Shown here piece by piece: positions 40,972 through 47,996 of a DNA stretch of 47,996 nt; the stretch's first letter is position 1, and every line of letters begins with the position of its first letter. The notes beneath the pieces were generated by a model. That model saw nothing but the letters and a program-made list of their open reading frames with translations. It searched no databases and was not told the origin of the DNA. The stretch is from Prevotellaceae bacterium UBA1726 (GTDB lineage: Bacteria; Bacteroidota; Bacteroidia; Bacteroidales; Bacteroidaceae): NCBI GenBank assembly GCA_002316005.1, contig DCIM01000023.1, positions 1 through 47,996 on the forward strand, written 5' to 3'. The translations under genes and the position numbers were made by a program.

Positions 40972-42042
40972 CTACCTCCTTCGGGTTGGGGCGTGTCCTT
41001 CGTGATTCTTGAAGAACTTGCAGAATGCTGCTTGTGATGAGAATCCCAAATGCGAGGCTATAGTTTGAATTGGAAGGCGGGTATTGTCAAGAAGCGACTT
41101 GGCTTCGCTGATGATATACTCGGCAATAACATGTTTGGGCGATTTCCCGATAGTCTTATCAGTTACCTGTGATAGATAACGGCTCGTGATAGCAAGCCTA
41201 TTGGCATAGAATGCCACATCATGGGCTTCCTGATAATGATCGACAATGAGATTGAGAAACTGGTTGTATAAATCGGCTGAACGAGGACTGTGGATATTTT
41301 CTTTCACTGCATATACTACCTGACTGTGAATATACTCGTGCGCATTGCGTATGGCAGTTGGCACATCATCGCCATAAGCCAGACGGGTGGCAATGGCTGA
41401 TGACAAAGCACCACCCACACCATGACGCTGCCATCCCTCCATGTTGTATGTAGTAAAAAACTGCTTAAAGCCTTCACCATAGAGCAATGCCGTAAGACGA
41501 CCTTCTGTCTGCCGACCACCACGAAGCAATACCCATTTTGCACCTCGGCGAACAAAACATTCTGCAGCCTCAACCATCTCTTCATCCGATGAGACAGGAC
41601 GGTTCAACATCAGTTCTGCCTCACTGCAACGGAGAATAAGCAGCACTGATTCTGGAACTATATAACTCATTATAGCCGAGACGGTTGCATCGTTTACCAG
41701 ATGATTTCCTTTGGAAGAATAAATACCAGGTGAACAGACAATATTTCGGCAACCGATAATCTCATCGCGCAGAATCTTTACTGTGGACATATTCCTTATC
41801 CACCCCACTTTCACGACTTTAGGATGAAAGGTCTCTATGGCATTTCGAACTTGCTCAACAATAATTTCATCGGAGAGATCAAACACCTTCTGTCTGCCCG
41901 AAGACCCGCGCGTAGTAAGACATGTAATGGCCGAAAGGGCATAACCACCAAAATCGGAAATCGTTTTGATGTCTGCTTGCACGCCCGAACTGCCAGTGGA
42001 GTCGGATCCTGTGATGGTCAAAATGGGTAGCAGATTCTTCAT
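40972..42042 (-). CDS. Degenerate ThiD-like domain fused to AraC-type HTH, presumed B6 regulator
   Basis: A 356-residue two-domain protein. Residues 1-about 255 follow the ThiD/PdxK ribokinase-like fold: ILTITGSDSTGSSGVQAD near 7-24 and HGVGGALSSAIATRLA near 207-222. The catalytic segment GTGC is GVGG here (Cys replaced by Gly211), and the usual DPVM segment is SPGI (Ser104), so kinase activity is unlikely. Residues about 275-356 form an AraC-family DNA-binding domain (IQTIASHLGFSSQAAFCKFFKNHEG). It lies just upstream of pdxS-pdxT on the same strand, suggesting it senses a pyridoxine- or HMP-like ligand and controls B6 synthesis. The ATG at 42042 is preferred over one at 42117, because a promoter lies between them. 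Confidence 0.85.
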   Translation of the reverse strand: MKNLLPILTITGSDSTGSSGVQADIKTISDFGGYALSAITCLTTRGSSGRQKVFDLSDEIIVEQVRNAIETFHPKVVKVGWIRNMSTVKILRDEIIGCRNIVCSPGIYSSKGNHLVNDATVSAIMSYIVPESVLLILRCSEAELMLNRPVSSDEEMVEAAECFVRRGAKWVLLRGGRQTEGRLTALLYGEGFKQFFTTYNMEGWQRHGVGGALSSAIATRLAYGDDVPTAIRNAHEYIHSQVVYAVKENIHSPRSADLYNQFLNLIVDHYQEAHDVAFYANRLAITSRYLSQVTDKTIGKSPKHVIAEYIISEAKSLLDNTRLPIQTIASHLGFSSQAAFCKFFKNHEGHAPTRRR

Positions 42043-42046
42043 AGTG

Positions 42047-42077
42047 CAAAGATATGGATTTTTATTCAATACGCAAA
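42047..42077 (-). promoter_or_regulatory. Promoter for the ThiD-AraC gene, probably leaderless
   Basis: On the minus strand TTTG (42077-42074), a 19-nt spacer and TATCTTTG (42054-42047) match the consensus. The -7 box ends 4 nt before the ATG at 42042, so transcription should begin at or next to the start codon. It excludes the upstream start at 42117. Confidence 0.78.
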
Positions 42078-42161
42078 ACAATTGTTCCGAAAATAACAAA
42101 TTATTTCTTTCTTCCATAGGTCACAACTTTTTTGTAAAAACAAAAAAAATCAATCGAAGGA

Positions 42162-42193
42162 TTTGCTAATGACGGAAATTATTTGTAATTTTG
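42162..42193 (+). promoter_or_regulatory. Promoter for the MgtC-like gene
   Basis: TTTG (42162-42165), a 20-nt spacer and TAATTTTG (42186-42193) match the consensus, and place transcription start near 42200. This rules out a start codon at 42163 and supports 42235. Confidence 0.82.
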
Positions 42194-42234
42194 ACCGCGA
42201 AGTTTTATTATTTCATCGAAACAAATACATAAAT

Positions 42235-42954
42235 ATGATTGAGACTCTTATAAATATGGCCTCTTCTTCGGAGGTGAATCTCGTCAATGCCACACTCCGC
42301 CTTGTGTTGAGTATGTTCTTGGGAGCAGTCATCGGTATTGAGAGAATGAAGAAAGGACAAACTGCTGGAATGCGTACATTCTCACTCATCGCCACAGGTG
42401 CAACAATTGCGATGCTCGTATCGATCTACATCCCTCAAGAACTGATGATGGTAAAGAATGGCGATCCAGGCCGAATTGCGGCACAGGTGGTGAGCGGTAT
42501 CGGTTTTCTTGGTGCAGGAGCCATCATCCAGATGAAGGGGTCAGTGCGTGGCCTTACTACAGCTGCAGGCATCTGGATAACAGCGATGATTGGTTTGGCT
42601 GTAGGTTCTGGCATGTATGCCATCGGTTGCATCACAACAGCATTCATCATATTCATCCTTGTCATCATGGACCGATACGAACATTATACTAACATCGGCG
42701 ATGAATCGAAAATCGTTCGTATCAAAGTACGCGGCATACTCACCGAGGAGGAGACACTGGCAAGTATTTTCAAGAAGGGTAATGTTCATGTACGCGATGT
42801 CTTCGTAAAATATGAATACGACAACGACCTCACAATTCTGAACATTATGATTCGTTCAAAGAACGCAACATCGTTTGTACCGATTTTCGAGGAGATTCGC
42901 AAAAGTTACGACACTATTTCCATCACTCTCTCAAATGAGGTGAATGTATCGTAA
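42235..42954 (+). CDS. MgtC/SapB family membrane protein
   Basis: A 239-residue inner-membrane protein. The N-terminal half has four to five helices with the family signature: IGIERMKKGQTAGMRTFSLIATGA (about 35-58) and GIGFLGAGAIIQMKGSVRGLTTAAGIW (about 88-114). The C-terminal cytoplasmic part (about 155-239) resembles an ACT-like domain. MgtC proteins modulate magnesium homeostasis or the F-type ATPase in pathogens; the role here is unknown. The start at 42235 is chosen because the promoter lies over the longer frame's beginning. The PatB gene begins 25 nt downstream. Confidence 0.9.
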   Translation: MIETLINMASSSEVNLVNATLRLVLSMFLGAVIGIERMKKGQTAGMRTFSLIATGATIAMLVSIYIPQELMMVKNGDPGRIAAQVVSGIGFLGAGAIIQMKGSVRGLTTAAGIWITAMIGLAVGSGMYAIGCITTAFIIFILVIMDRYEHYTNIGDESKIVRIKVRGILTEEETLASIFKKGNVHVRDVFVKYEYDNDLTILNIMIRSKNATSFVPIFEEIRKSYDTISITLSNEVNVS

Positions 42955-42979
42955 ATAAAGATAACTGCAGAAGATAGAA

Positions 42980-44176
42980 ATGACCAAGCAATACGATTTT
43001 GACAAGTTTGTTGACCGCTCGGGGACGGGTGATGTGAAGCACTCGGCAATGCTCAATATCTGGGGACGCGAGGACCTCATCCCTCTATGGGTGGCTGACA
43101 TGGACTTTGAGACGCCACACTTCATCACAGAGGCTTTGAAGGCACGACTTGAGCATTCTCTGTTCGGATACACCGTAGAACCGGAGGACTACTGGCCTAC
43201 AGTGATGAGATGGATTGCTGAGCATCATGGGTGGGAAGTAAAACGCAAATGGCTCACCTTCATTCCGGGTATTGTGAAAGGTATCGGTATGGTGGTTAAT
43301 GTGTTCACCAATCCTGGCGACAAGATTATCATCCAACCTCCTGTGTATCATCCTTTCCGCCTTATTCCTCAGGGCAACCAAAGAGAGGTTGTTTACAATC
43401 CTCTTATCCGCAAGGAAGATGGTTACTACGAGATGGACTTTGACAATCTGGCGAAGGTTGCCGATGAGAAGTGCAAGGTTTTGATTCTAAGTAATCCTCA
43501 CAACCCTGCTGGAATCTGTTGGGACAGAGAGACATTGATAAAACTTGCTCATTTCTGTGCCACCCACGACATTCTTGTAATAAGCGACGAAATCCATTGC
43601 GATATGGCTCTCTATTGCAACAAGCACATACCATTTGCCACGGTCAGCGAAGAGGCTGCACATTGCAGCATCACCTTCTCTGCACCGAGCAAGACTTTCA
43701 ACATTGCTGGTATCGTGAGTTCGTGGGCGGTAGTGCCTGATGATAGTATTCGCCGAAAGTTCTTCACTTGGATAAAAGCTAACGAAATGGAGGCTCCTAC
43801 CCTCTTTGCTCCAATTGCCACTATTGCAGCCTTCAGAGAAGGTGAGGAATGGAGACAACAGATGTTAAGGTATGTGGAGGGTAACATCGACTTTGTCGTT
43901 GACTATTGCAGAGAGTACATTCCGCAGATTCGTCCTCTGCGTCCACAGGCCTCATTCCTTGTGTGGCTCGACTGCCGAGGACTTGAACTCAACCACGAGG
44001 AACTGCAGGATTTGTTTGTTGACAAGGCTCATCTCGCTCTCAACGACGGAGAGATGTTTGGTCATGGTGGAGAAGGATTCATGCGACTGAACATTGCTTC
44101 GCCTCGTTCGGTGATTCGCCAGGCTTTGGAGCAACTGAAAGCCGCCGTTGAACAAATAAAAGGCAAACACCGATAA
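42980..44176 (+). CDS. MalY/PatB family PLP-dependent C-S lyase
   Basis: A type I PLP enzyme of the MalY/PatB branch, giving cystathionine or cysteine beta-lyase activity (pyruvate, ammonia and homocysteine or sulphide). The N-terminus YDFDKFVDRSGTGDVKHS and LPLWVADMDF-like segment (IPLWVADMDFETP, 34-46) are diagnostic. SNPHNPAG (about 171-178) and SDEIHCDM (about 202-209) place PLP. Schiff-base Lys238 lies in SAPSKTFNIAG. The 398-residue length is normal. It shares the message of the MgtC-like gene. Confidence 0.93.
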   Translation: MTKQYDFDKFVDRSGTGDVKHSAMLNIWGREDLIPLWVADMDFETPHFITEALKARLEHSLFGYTVEPEDYWPTVMRWIAEHHGWEVKRKWLTFIPGIVKGIGMVVNVFTNPGDKIIIQPPVYHPFRLIPQGNQREVVYNPLIRKEDGYYEMDFDNLAKVADEKCKVLILSNPHNPAGICWDRETLIKLAHFCATHDILVISDEIHCDMALYCNKHIPFATVSEEAAHCSITFSAPSKTFNIAGIVSSWAVVPDDSIRRKFFTWIKANEMEAPTLFAPIATIAAFREGEEWRQQMLRYVEGNIDFVVDYCREYIPQIRPLRPQASFLVWLDCRGLELNHEELQDLFVDKAHLALNDGEMFGHGGEGFMRLNIASPRSVIRQALEQLKAAVEQIKGKHR

Positions 44177-44269
44177 GAGAATTGTAACTATTTCATGATA
44201 TTATTCGTCTTTAAGGTGATACAACAAAAAAAGAAGAAATTCATAAAACAAATTTTATAAACAAACAAA

Positions 44270-44707
44270 ATGAAAAAAACTATTTTAATGATGCTCGTTG
44301 CTATGGTATGTAGCTTGAGCGCTTTTGCACAGTCGGCTGACCAGATTGTTGGTACTTACAAAGCTGAACAGGATGGCAAGGTTTCGAAGATTAAGATTTT
44401 CAAGTATAAGGATGGTTATCGTGGACAGGTATTCTGGGTAAAGGAGACAAAGAATGCAGATGGTTCTATCAAGACTGATGTCAAGAACCCTGACAAGGCT
44501 AAGCAGAAGACACCTGTTGATCAGATTGTTATCATTGACAAGGTTGTATTCAATGGCACTGACACATGGAAGGATGGTCGCATCTATGATCCAACCAGTG
44601 GCAAGACCTACAAGGTTGAAGTAAAGATGAAGGATGCCAAGACTCTTGAAGTAAAAGGCAAACTTGGTCCTTTCTCAAAGAAGGTTTATTGGCCTAAGTT
44701 GTCATAA
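44270..44707 (+). CDS. Exported DUF2147 protein
   Basis: A 145-residue exported protein with signal peptide 1-20 (ending AFA-Q) and a DUF2147 domain: IVGTYKAEQDGKVSKIKIFKYKDGYRGQVFW at 27-57 and DGRIYDPTSGKTYKVEVKMKD near 102-122. The family is lipocalin-like and of unknown function; it is found in the periplasm or outer membrane of many Bacteroidota. It is followed by a good terminator. The codon use looks like that of a well-expressed gene. Confidence 0.9.
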   Translation: MKKTILMMLVAMVCSLSAFAQSADQIVGTYKAEQDGKVSKIKIFKYKDGYRGQVFWVKETKNADGSIKTDVKNPDKAKQKTPVDQIVIIDKVVFNGTDTWKDGRIYDPTSGKTYKVEVKMKDAKTLEVKGKLGPFSKKVYWPKLS

Positions 44708-44727
44708 CATAGACAAACCCCATACAA

Positions 44728-44755
44728 GCCTCACCCGAAAAAGGTGGGGCTTTTT
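44728..44755 (+). terminator. Intrinsic terminator of the DUF2147 gene
   Basis: GCCTCACC and GGTGGGGC pair (one G-U) around CGAAAAA, followed by TTTTT. Confidence 0.88.
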
Positions 44756-44812
44756 CAGTGAATAAGGAGGCAATACAGACAGAGGTAAACTCATCATTCA
44801 GGATAACACATT

Positions 44813-45424
44813 ATGATAAAAAACATTATTTTCGACTTTGGCAAGGTTCTCGTGGATTACGATTTCTCACCTGTCATTGCAAGTTTCTTCAACGACAAGA
44901 AAGCAGAGGAGGAGTTTCTCCATCTCTTCGCTTCGCCTGAATTCCTCGATATTTGCGACAAGGAAGACACTCCATTCGCAGAAATTATTGAGGATATGAA
45001 ACGAAAGTATCCTCAATATGCAGAACAGGCAGATTTGTACAAGGAACACTATGTGGAGTTTGTAACCAACGAGGTTGTGGGCATGAACGACCTTCTCGTT
45101 GAACTGAAAGAGAGGGGATTCATGTTGTATGGCTTGACAAACTGGTGCAGTATGGTTCACGAAGTGATGAAGAAGTTCGACATTTTCACTCTTCTCGATG
45201 GGCGAGTCATCTCGTCAGAAGAGCATATCATCAAACCTGATGTGGAGATTTACCAATGTCTGTGCGATAAATACGGATTGAAACCAGAAGAATGTGTCTT
45301 CACCGATGACAAGTTAGTAAACATCGTTGGAGCGATAAAGGCAGGAATGAAAGCCATCCATTTCCACAATGCTATTCAATTCAAACGCGAACTGGAGGAA
45401 ATAATAAAAGAACAAAACAGTTAA
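44813..45424 (+). CDS. HAD-family phosphatase, YihX-like
   Basis: A 203-residue HAD hydrolase, subfamily IA. Motif I is FDFGKVLVDYD: the nucleophile Asp8 is present, but the second Asp of DxD is Gly10, as in the YihX branch (alpha-glucose-1-phosphate phosphatase, DLGNV). Motif II is YGLTNWC near 105-111, motif III the Lys in HIIKPDVEIYQ near 142, and motif IV FTDDKLVNI near 164-172. It is cytoplasmic, and substrate preference is uncertain. It stands between two terminators, facing the minus-strand secreted protein gene. Confidence 0.9.
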   Translation: MIKNIIFDFGKVLVDYDFSPVIASFFNDKKAEEEFLHLFASPEFLDICDKEDTPFAEIIEDMKRKYPQYAEQADLYKEHYVEFVTNEVVGMNDLLVELKERGFMLYGLTNWCSMVHEVMKKFDIFTLLDGRVISSEEHIIKPDVEIYQCLCDKYGLKPEECVFTDDKLVNIVGAIKAGMKAIHFHNAIQFKRELEEIIKEQNS

Positions 45425-45431
45425 AACAAAA

Positions 45432-45461
45432 AAATCCCCGCCCTATTACAGGTGGGGATTT
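45432..45461. terminator. Bidirectional terminator
   Basis: AAATCCCCGCC and GGTGGGGATTT pair (one G-U) around CTATTACA, with A-tract before and T-tract after, so it can serve both converging genes. Confidence 0.9.
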
Positions 45462-45481
45462 ATTTTTGCTAATCTACGCGA

Positions 45482-47698
45482 TTACTTCATCTCGGCACCG
45501 AGAGTGTTGTATCGTTTGAAGTTCTTGCTGATTACCACACGGCCATTCTCAATGAACTTACGAACCTTTGCATTGGTATTGGTCTCAACAGTGCTGATGC
45601 CATCAGTTTCCATGTTGTAGGTGATGTGGATTGGACGCTTGTAAGAGTTCACTGCGTCAATGACAAACTGCAACTGATTATCCACATTCTTCACTGTCAT
45701 CGTACCACGCTCAAGCATCCAGAGTGGTGTTGTCAGATAGCCATCATCGGTAAGGTTGGCATAATACGAAGGATATATCGTGTTGTCATAAACACCTGGA
45801 CTTGGCTGAATGGTGTAGATGTCTTCTGTATCCTCAATGGTGTATGTGCCGGCAGGAATGAAGATATTCTTATCCTTCTTCGGAGCATAGATGACAAGTG
45901 TGAGGAGTTCCTTACGCTCGTCGCTGCGAATGTTGACATAGAGATAACCGCCATCGTTGATATGGTTCTCCATTGTCACTTCATCGGTTGGGAAGAATGC
46001 TGCATCGAGTTCACCCTCCTGGGCGTCATATTGTTTCTTCTCAAGATAAGCATCATCCCACTCGCCTTCCATAGTGATATTGAAATGATGAACATCAATG
46101 TCCATTCCGTCAGCACTGATGGTGCAGACAATATGCTTGTTCTCGTCCATAGTCACGACAGTTTCTCCATTGAGGAAACTCAATCTGCGTCCCTTCTCGT
46201 TGTCATACACATATCCCCAAGCATCACTGCCGTTGATAGCAAATGTACCTTCAGTTGTTTCAGTACCAAGCATCGTAATCTGCACTGAATAACGGCCATC
46301 GGTGCTCTCTCCGTTAAGGCGCTGTGCCTGCTCTGCCTCAAGGGCGTTGATATACTCTGAGTTAAGACAAGTGATGTCAATATTGTCTACAGGCTCACCT
46401 ACTATATAACGCATATCAAGTTTGTATTCCTTGTAGTCGTTGGCATAGAACGAACAGGTAACAACGAGTTGACCATTCTCATCCTCACTGAGTTCCGCAT
46501 CATGGAAGAAGAGTGCGTACGAAGCATACTCTGCCCCTGTCTCTGCAACATAAGCCGAGAGTGTAGAGAAATCCTCCACAGGTCCCATCCTTAATGTTCC
46601 GGACACTTGTGCCTGATAGTCTTCGTTATATCCCGAAGCCATGAAATATCCCCAGAACGACTGTGCCTGTGCATTGGTAATCTTCACTTCTGTAGGAGTA
46701 CCGCCATCAGGCAATGTCAGTGTCATATGGATATTATAGCGGATAGAGTCTGTACCCACAAATGTGGTGTTGATATCGAAGTCCTTGTTGTTGGCAAGTG
46801 TGACTGTAGCCGACTGCTGCTCTGCAATTCCGATGGCATTGCTGCCCTGTGCATCGGAACAAACCAATGTATAATCGGACATGATATGATCCTTATCGAA
46901 CTCACCCGACAGACCTCCCTTCAATGCTACCTGAGCATAGAGACCGCTGGCATTGTCCTTACCAAAGAAGAGGTTCTCTGAACCATAAAGAATACAATCA
47001 GCAGGATTGCAGACAATGTCAAGGTTCTTCTCCTCTTTTGGTTTAATAGGTGCAGGTTGGGTGATGAGGAAATGATACTGCTGAACCTTTCCCTCAGAAA
47101 CAACATTTCCGTAGTCATCGTGCTTGATGATTTTTCCCCACATATCACCTTCCATCTTCAATGCGCCATCCTCGTCCTCGGTCACAACCATGTCAATGCT
47201 TTGATAACGGATTGTGTCGAGTTGGGCTGATTCCGAATGACCATAGTTCAATCGCAGAAGATCATCTTTGATTGAGGTATAATGACCGGCAGGCGAATCT
47301 GTAGGATTGTTGAAATGGAACTTGAACATGAAATAGTCGCCATCATCCTGCTCGTCAGTAAACATTGACATGAACCATCCTCCCTCAAACTGCTCTACAT
47401 AGGCAAACTTCTCCGCAGTGACATAAATAATACCATCATCAGCAACAACCACCTTGTTTGGTCCTTGCTGAGCAGAAGATTCCTGAACTGCGGCTTTGTC
47501 TGCAGCCGATGCAAACTGGGTAGTTGGGGCTGCCGAGATCTGGAGAGTTGGAATGAGGTTCTTTTGGAATTCGGTTGTTGGTTTGTTGAAGTCAATGCGT
47601 TGACTCTTGACCTGAGGGCGCGAATTCTTCGCAACATCAATTGCATTAACGCTCAGTACTATGCTCACGAGGAGCATCAAAGTTAAGATTATTCTCAT
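45482..47698 (-). CDS. Large secreted protein with T9SS-like C-terminal tail
   Basis: A 738-residue exported protein of unknown function. The signal peptide is about 1-19. The body is a series of beta-rich segments with recurrent phrases such as DGALKMEGDMWGKI, DENGQLVVTCSFYA, DENKHIVCTISADG and NVDNQLQFVIDAV, each followed by a short Tyr/Phe-rich strand, suggesting five or so related modules. The C-terminus, VRKFIENGRVVISKNFKRYNTLGAEMK region, matches the Prevotella tail pattern VKNGxxxIxKNGxxYNxxG, typical of type IX secretion substrates. It has a strong promoter with a symmetric element at the transcription start. The target or ligand is unknown. Confidence 0.8.
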   Translation of the reverse strand: MRIILTLMLLVSIVLSVNAIDVAKNSRPQVKSQRIDFNKPTTEFQKNLIPTLQISAAPTTQFASAADKAAVQESSAQQGPNKVVVADDGIIYVTAEKFAYVEQFEGGWFMSMFTDEQDDGDYFMFKFHFNNPTDSPAGHYTSIKDDLLRLNYGHSESAQLDTIRYQSIDMVVTEDEDGALKMEGDMWGKIIKHDDYGNVVSEGKVQQYHFLITQPAPIKPKEEKNLDIVCNPADCILYGSENLFFGKDNASGLYAQVALKGGLSGEFDKDHIMSDYTLVCSDAQGSNAIGIAEQQSATVTLANNKDFDINTTFVGTDSIRYNIHMTLTLPDGGTPTEVKITNAQAQSFWGYFMASGYNEDYQAQVSGTLRMGPVEDFSTLSAYVAETGAEYASYALFFHDAELSEDENGQLVVTCSFYANDYKEYKLDMRYIVGEPVDNIDITCLNSEYINALEAEQAQRLNGESTDGRYSVQITMLGTETTEGTFAINGSDAWGYVYDNEKGRRLSFLNGETVVTMDENKHIVCTISADGMDIDVHHFNITMEGEWDDAYLEKKQYDAQEGELDAAFFPTDEVTMENHINDGGYLYVNIRSDERKELLTLVIYAPKKDKNIFIPAGTYTIEDTEDIYTIQPSPGVYDNTIYPSYYANLTDDGYLTTPLWMLERGTMTVKNVDNQLQFVIDAVNSYKRPIHITYNMETDGISTVETNTNAKVRKFIENGRVVISKNFKRYNTLGAEMK

Positions 47699-47722
47699 CT
47701 CTATATTTTTTTTATTTGTATC

Positions 47723-47773
47723 GCAACATAAGATTATGTTGCAAAGTTAATCAAATTGAAGGAAAAATGCAAA
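47723..47773 (-). promoter_or_regulatory. Promoter with palindrome at the transcription start
   Basis: On the minus strand TTTG (47773-47770), a 20-nt spacer and TAACTTTG (47749-47742) match the consensus. GCAACATAA-GA-TTATGTTGC (47723-47742) lies directly downstream, covering the expected start near 47735, either as an operator or as a 5' RNA hairpin. Confidence 0.78.
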
Positions 47774-47826
47774 CATATTGGACATTTCCTGAATATTTTT
47801 CTCATTCAGCGACCGTACACATGGCA

Positions 47827-47858
47827 AAAAAAAAGACTCCTCATCATTGAGAAGCCTC
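47827..47858 (-). terminator. Terminator after the tRNA genes
   Basis: On the minus strand GGCTTCTC and GAGGAGTC pair (with G-U) around AATGAT, followed by eight T residues, directly after the tRNA 3' end. Confidence 0.85.
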
Positions 47859-47859
47859 T

Positions 47860-47934
47860 TGGTAGTGGATAGGGGATTCGAACCCCTATGGCAAGATTGA
47901 GAATCTTGAATCCTAACCCTTAGATGAATCCACC
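47860..47934 (-). tRNA. tRNA-Glu, anticodon CTC
   Basis: On the minus strand the cloverleaf is complete: acceptor arms GGTGGAT and ATCCACT (G1-U72), D arm ATCT/GGAT, anticodon arm CAAGA-TTCTCAA-TCTTG with CTC at 34-36, and T arm AGGGG-TTCGAAT-CCCCT. Discriminator A and encoded CCA follow. CTC reads GAG, so glutamate. Confidence 0.93.
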
Positions 47935-47972
47935 AGGTTATGTATGTCTTGCAGAGAAGGCTGCACCCTTTT

Positions 47973-47996
47973 TGGTAGTGGATAGGGGATTCGAAC
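47973..47996 (-). tRNA. 3' part of a second, similar tRNA (cut by the window end)
   Basis: The 3' end including CCA, the acceptor strand and the T arm up to TTCGAA is identical to the tRNA-Glu just downstream. It is probably a tandem tRNA-Glu (perhaps the TTC isoacceptor), but its anticodon lies outside the window. Confidence 0.8.

Noticed and set aside
42043..42117. 25-residue N-terminal extension of the ThiD-AraC protein
   Set aside because: Contains the gene's own promoter; the ThiD-like motif starts right after the ATG at 42042.
42163..42234. Longer start for the MgtC-like protein
   Set aside because: The frame begins within the -33 element, upstream of the transcription start predicted near 42200.
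45626..46288. 220-codon plus-strand frame inside the large secreted protein gene
   Set aside because: Antisense to a gene with signal peptide, modules and sorting tail; the translation is Ile/His/Cys-rich without motifs.

Overview
The window looks like a chromosomal segment of a Bacteroidota bacterium, most probably a Prevotella/Segatella-type member of the Prevotellaceae. Four things point there. Promoters repeatedly fit the Bacteroidota primary-sigma pattern TTTG-N19/20-TAnnTTTG. Two secreted proteins end in tails typical of Prevotella type IX secretion substrates. Several families are characteristic of the phylum (DUF3244, DUF4421-like, TonB-like proteins with a Cys-rich head). The intergenic DNA is AT-rich. 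I see no phage, insertion sequence, CRISPR array or rRNA.

Layout. 1-3.9 kb: structured non-coding DNA, a nitroreductase/YjbR pair, a secreted SGNH hydrolase and a DUF1349 lipoprotein. 3.9-16.4 kb: a long co-directional run with tcdA, a TonB receptor plus a secreted MerP-like metal-binding protein, a YqhD-type alcohol dehydrogenase, luxS, CDF and ZIP metal transporters, a TlpA-like thioredoxin, a CAT-like acyltransferase coupled to a META-cystatin lipoprotein, and a GH43 lipoprotein. 16.2-18.2 kb: three genes that each carry a CX3CX2C motif: a 66-aa protein, a TonB-like membrane protein and a radical SAM enzyme. 18.4-20.7 kb: maeB. 21.7-27.7 kb: esterase, DUF1294, YccF, DUF3089 lipoprotein, glycerate kinase and HAD phosphatase, with a family of composite repeats in most of the gaps. 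28-34.6 kb: a barrel/PI-PLC fusion, nitroreductase, FKBP, an EamA transporter and a T9SS-type secreted protein. 34.8-39.3 kb: a TIM-barrel lipoprotein, a TPR-transmembrane-HTH regulator divergent from a small DUF3244 protein, and an MscS channel. 39.4-42 kb: pdxS-pdxT preceded by a regulator made of a degenerate ThiD-like domain and an AraC HTH. 42-47.7 kb: MgtC-like, PatB/MalY, DUF2147, a YihX-like HAD and a large secreted protein. The right end has tRNA-Glu(CTC) and the 3' end of a second tRNA, both on the minus strand.

How it works together. Most genes serve metal handling, redox chemistry, vitamin B6 supply and cell-surface functions. The strongest candidates for something undescribed are: (1) the presumed B6 regulator, which combines a kinase fold lacking catalytic residues with an AraC HTH and appears to be read from a leaderless transcript; (2) the CX3CX2C trio, where the radical SAM gene overlaps the TonB-like gene by 8 nt and two genes end inside nearly identical terminators; (3) the periplasm-sensing TPR-HTH/DUF3244 pair with inverted repeats between them; (4) the barrel/PI-PLC and META-cystatin fusions; and (5) intergenic DNA built from short words repeated within a gap, in places arranged as inverted arrays around long AT palindromes, and in places forming the 3' ends of genes. 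All calls come from reading the sequence and remembered family features; no database search was run.
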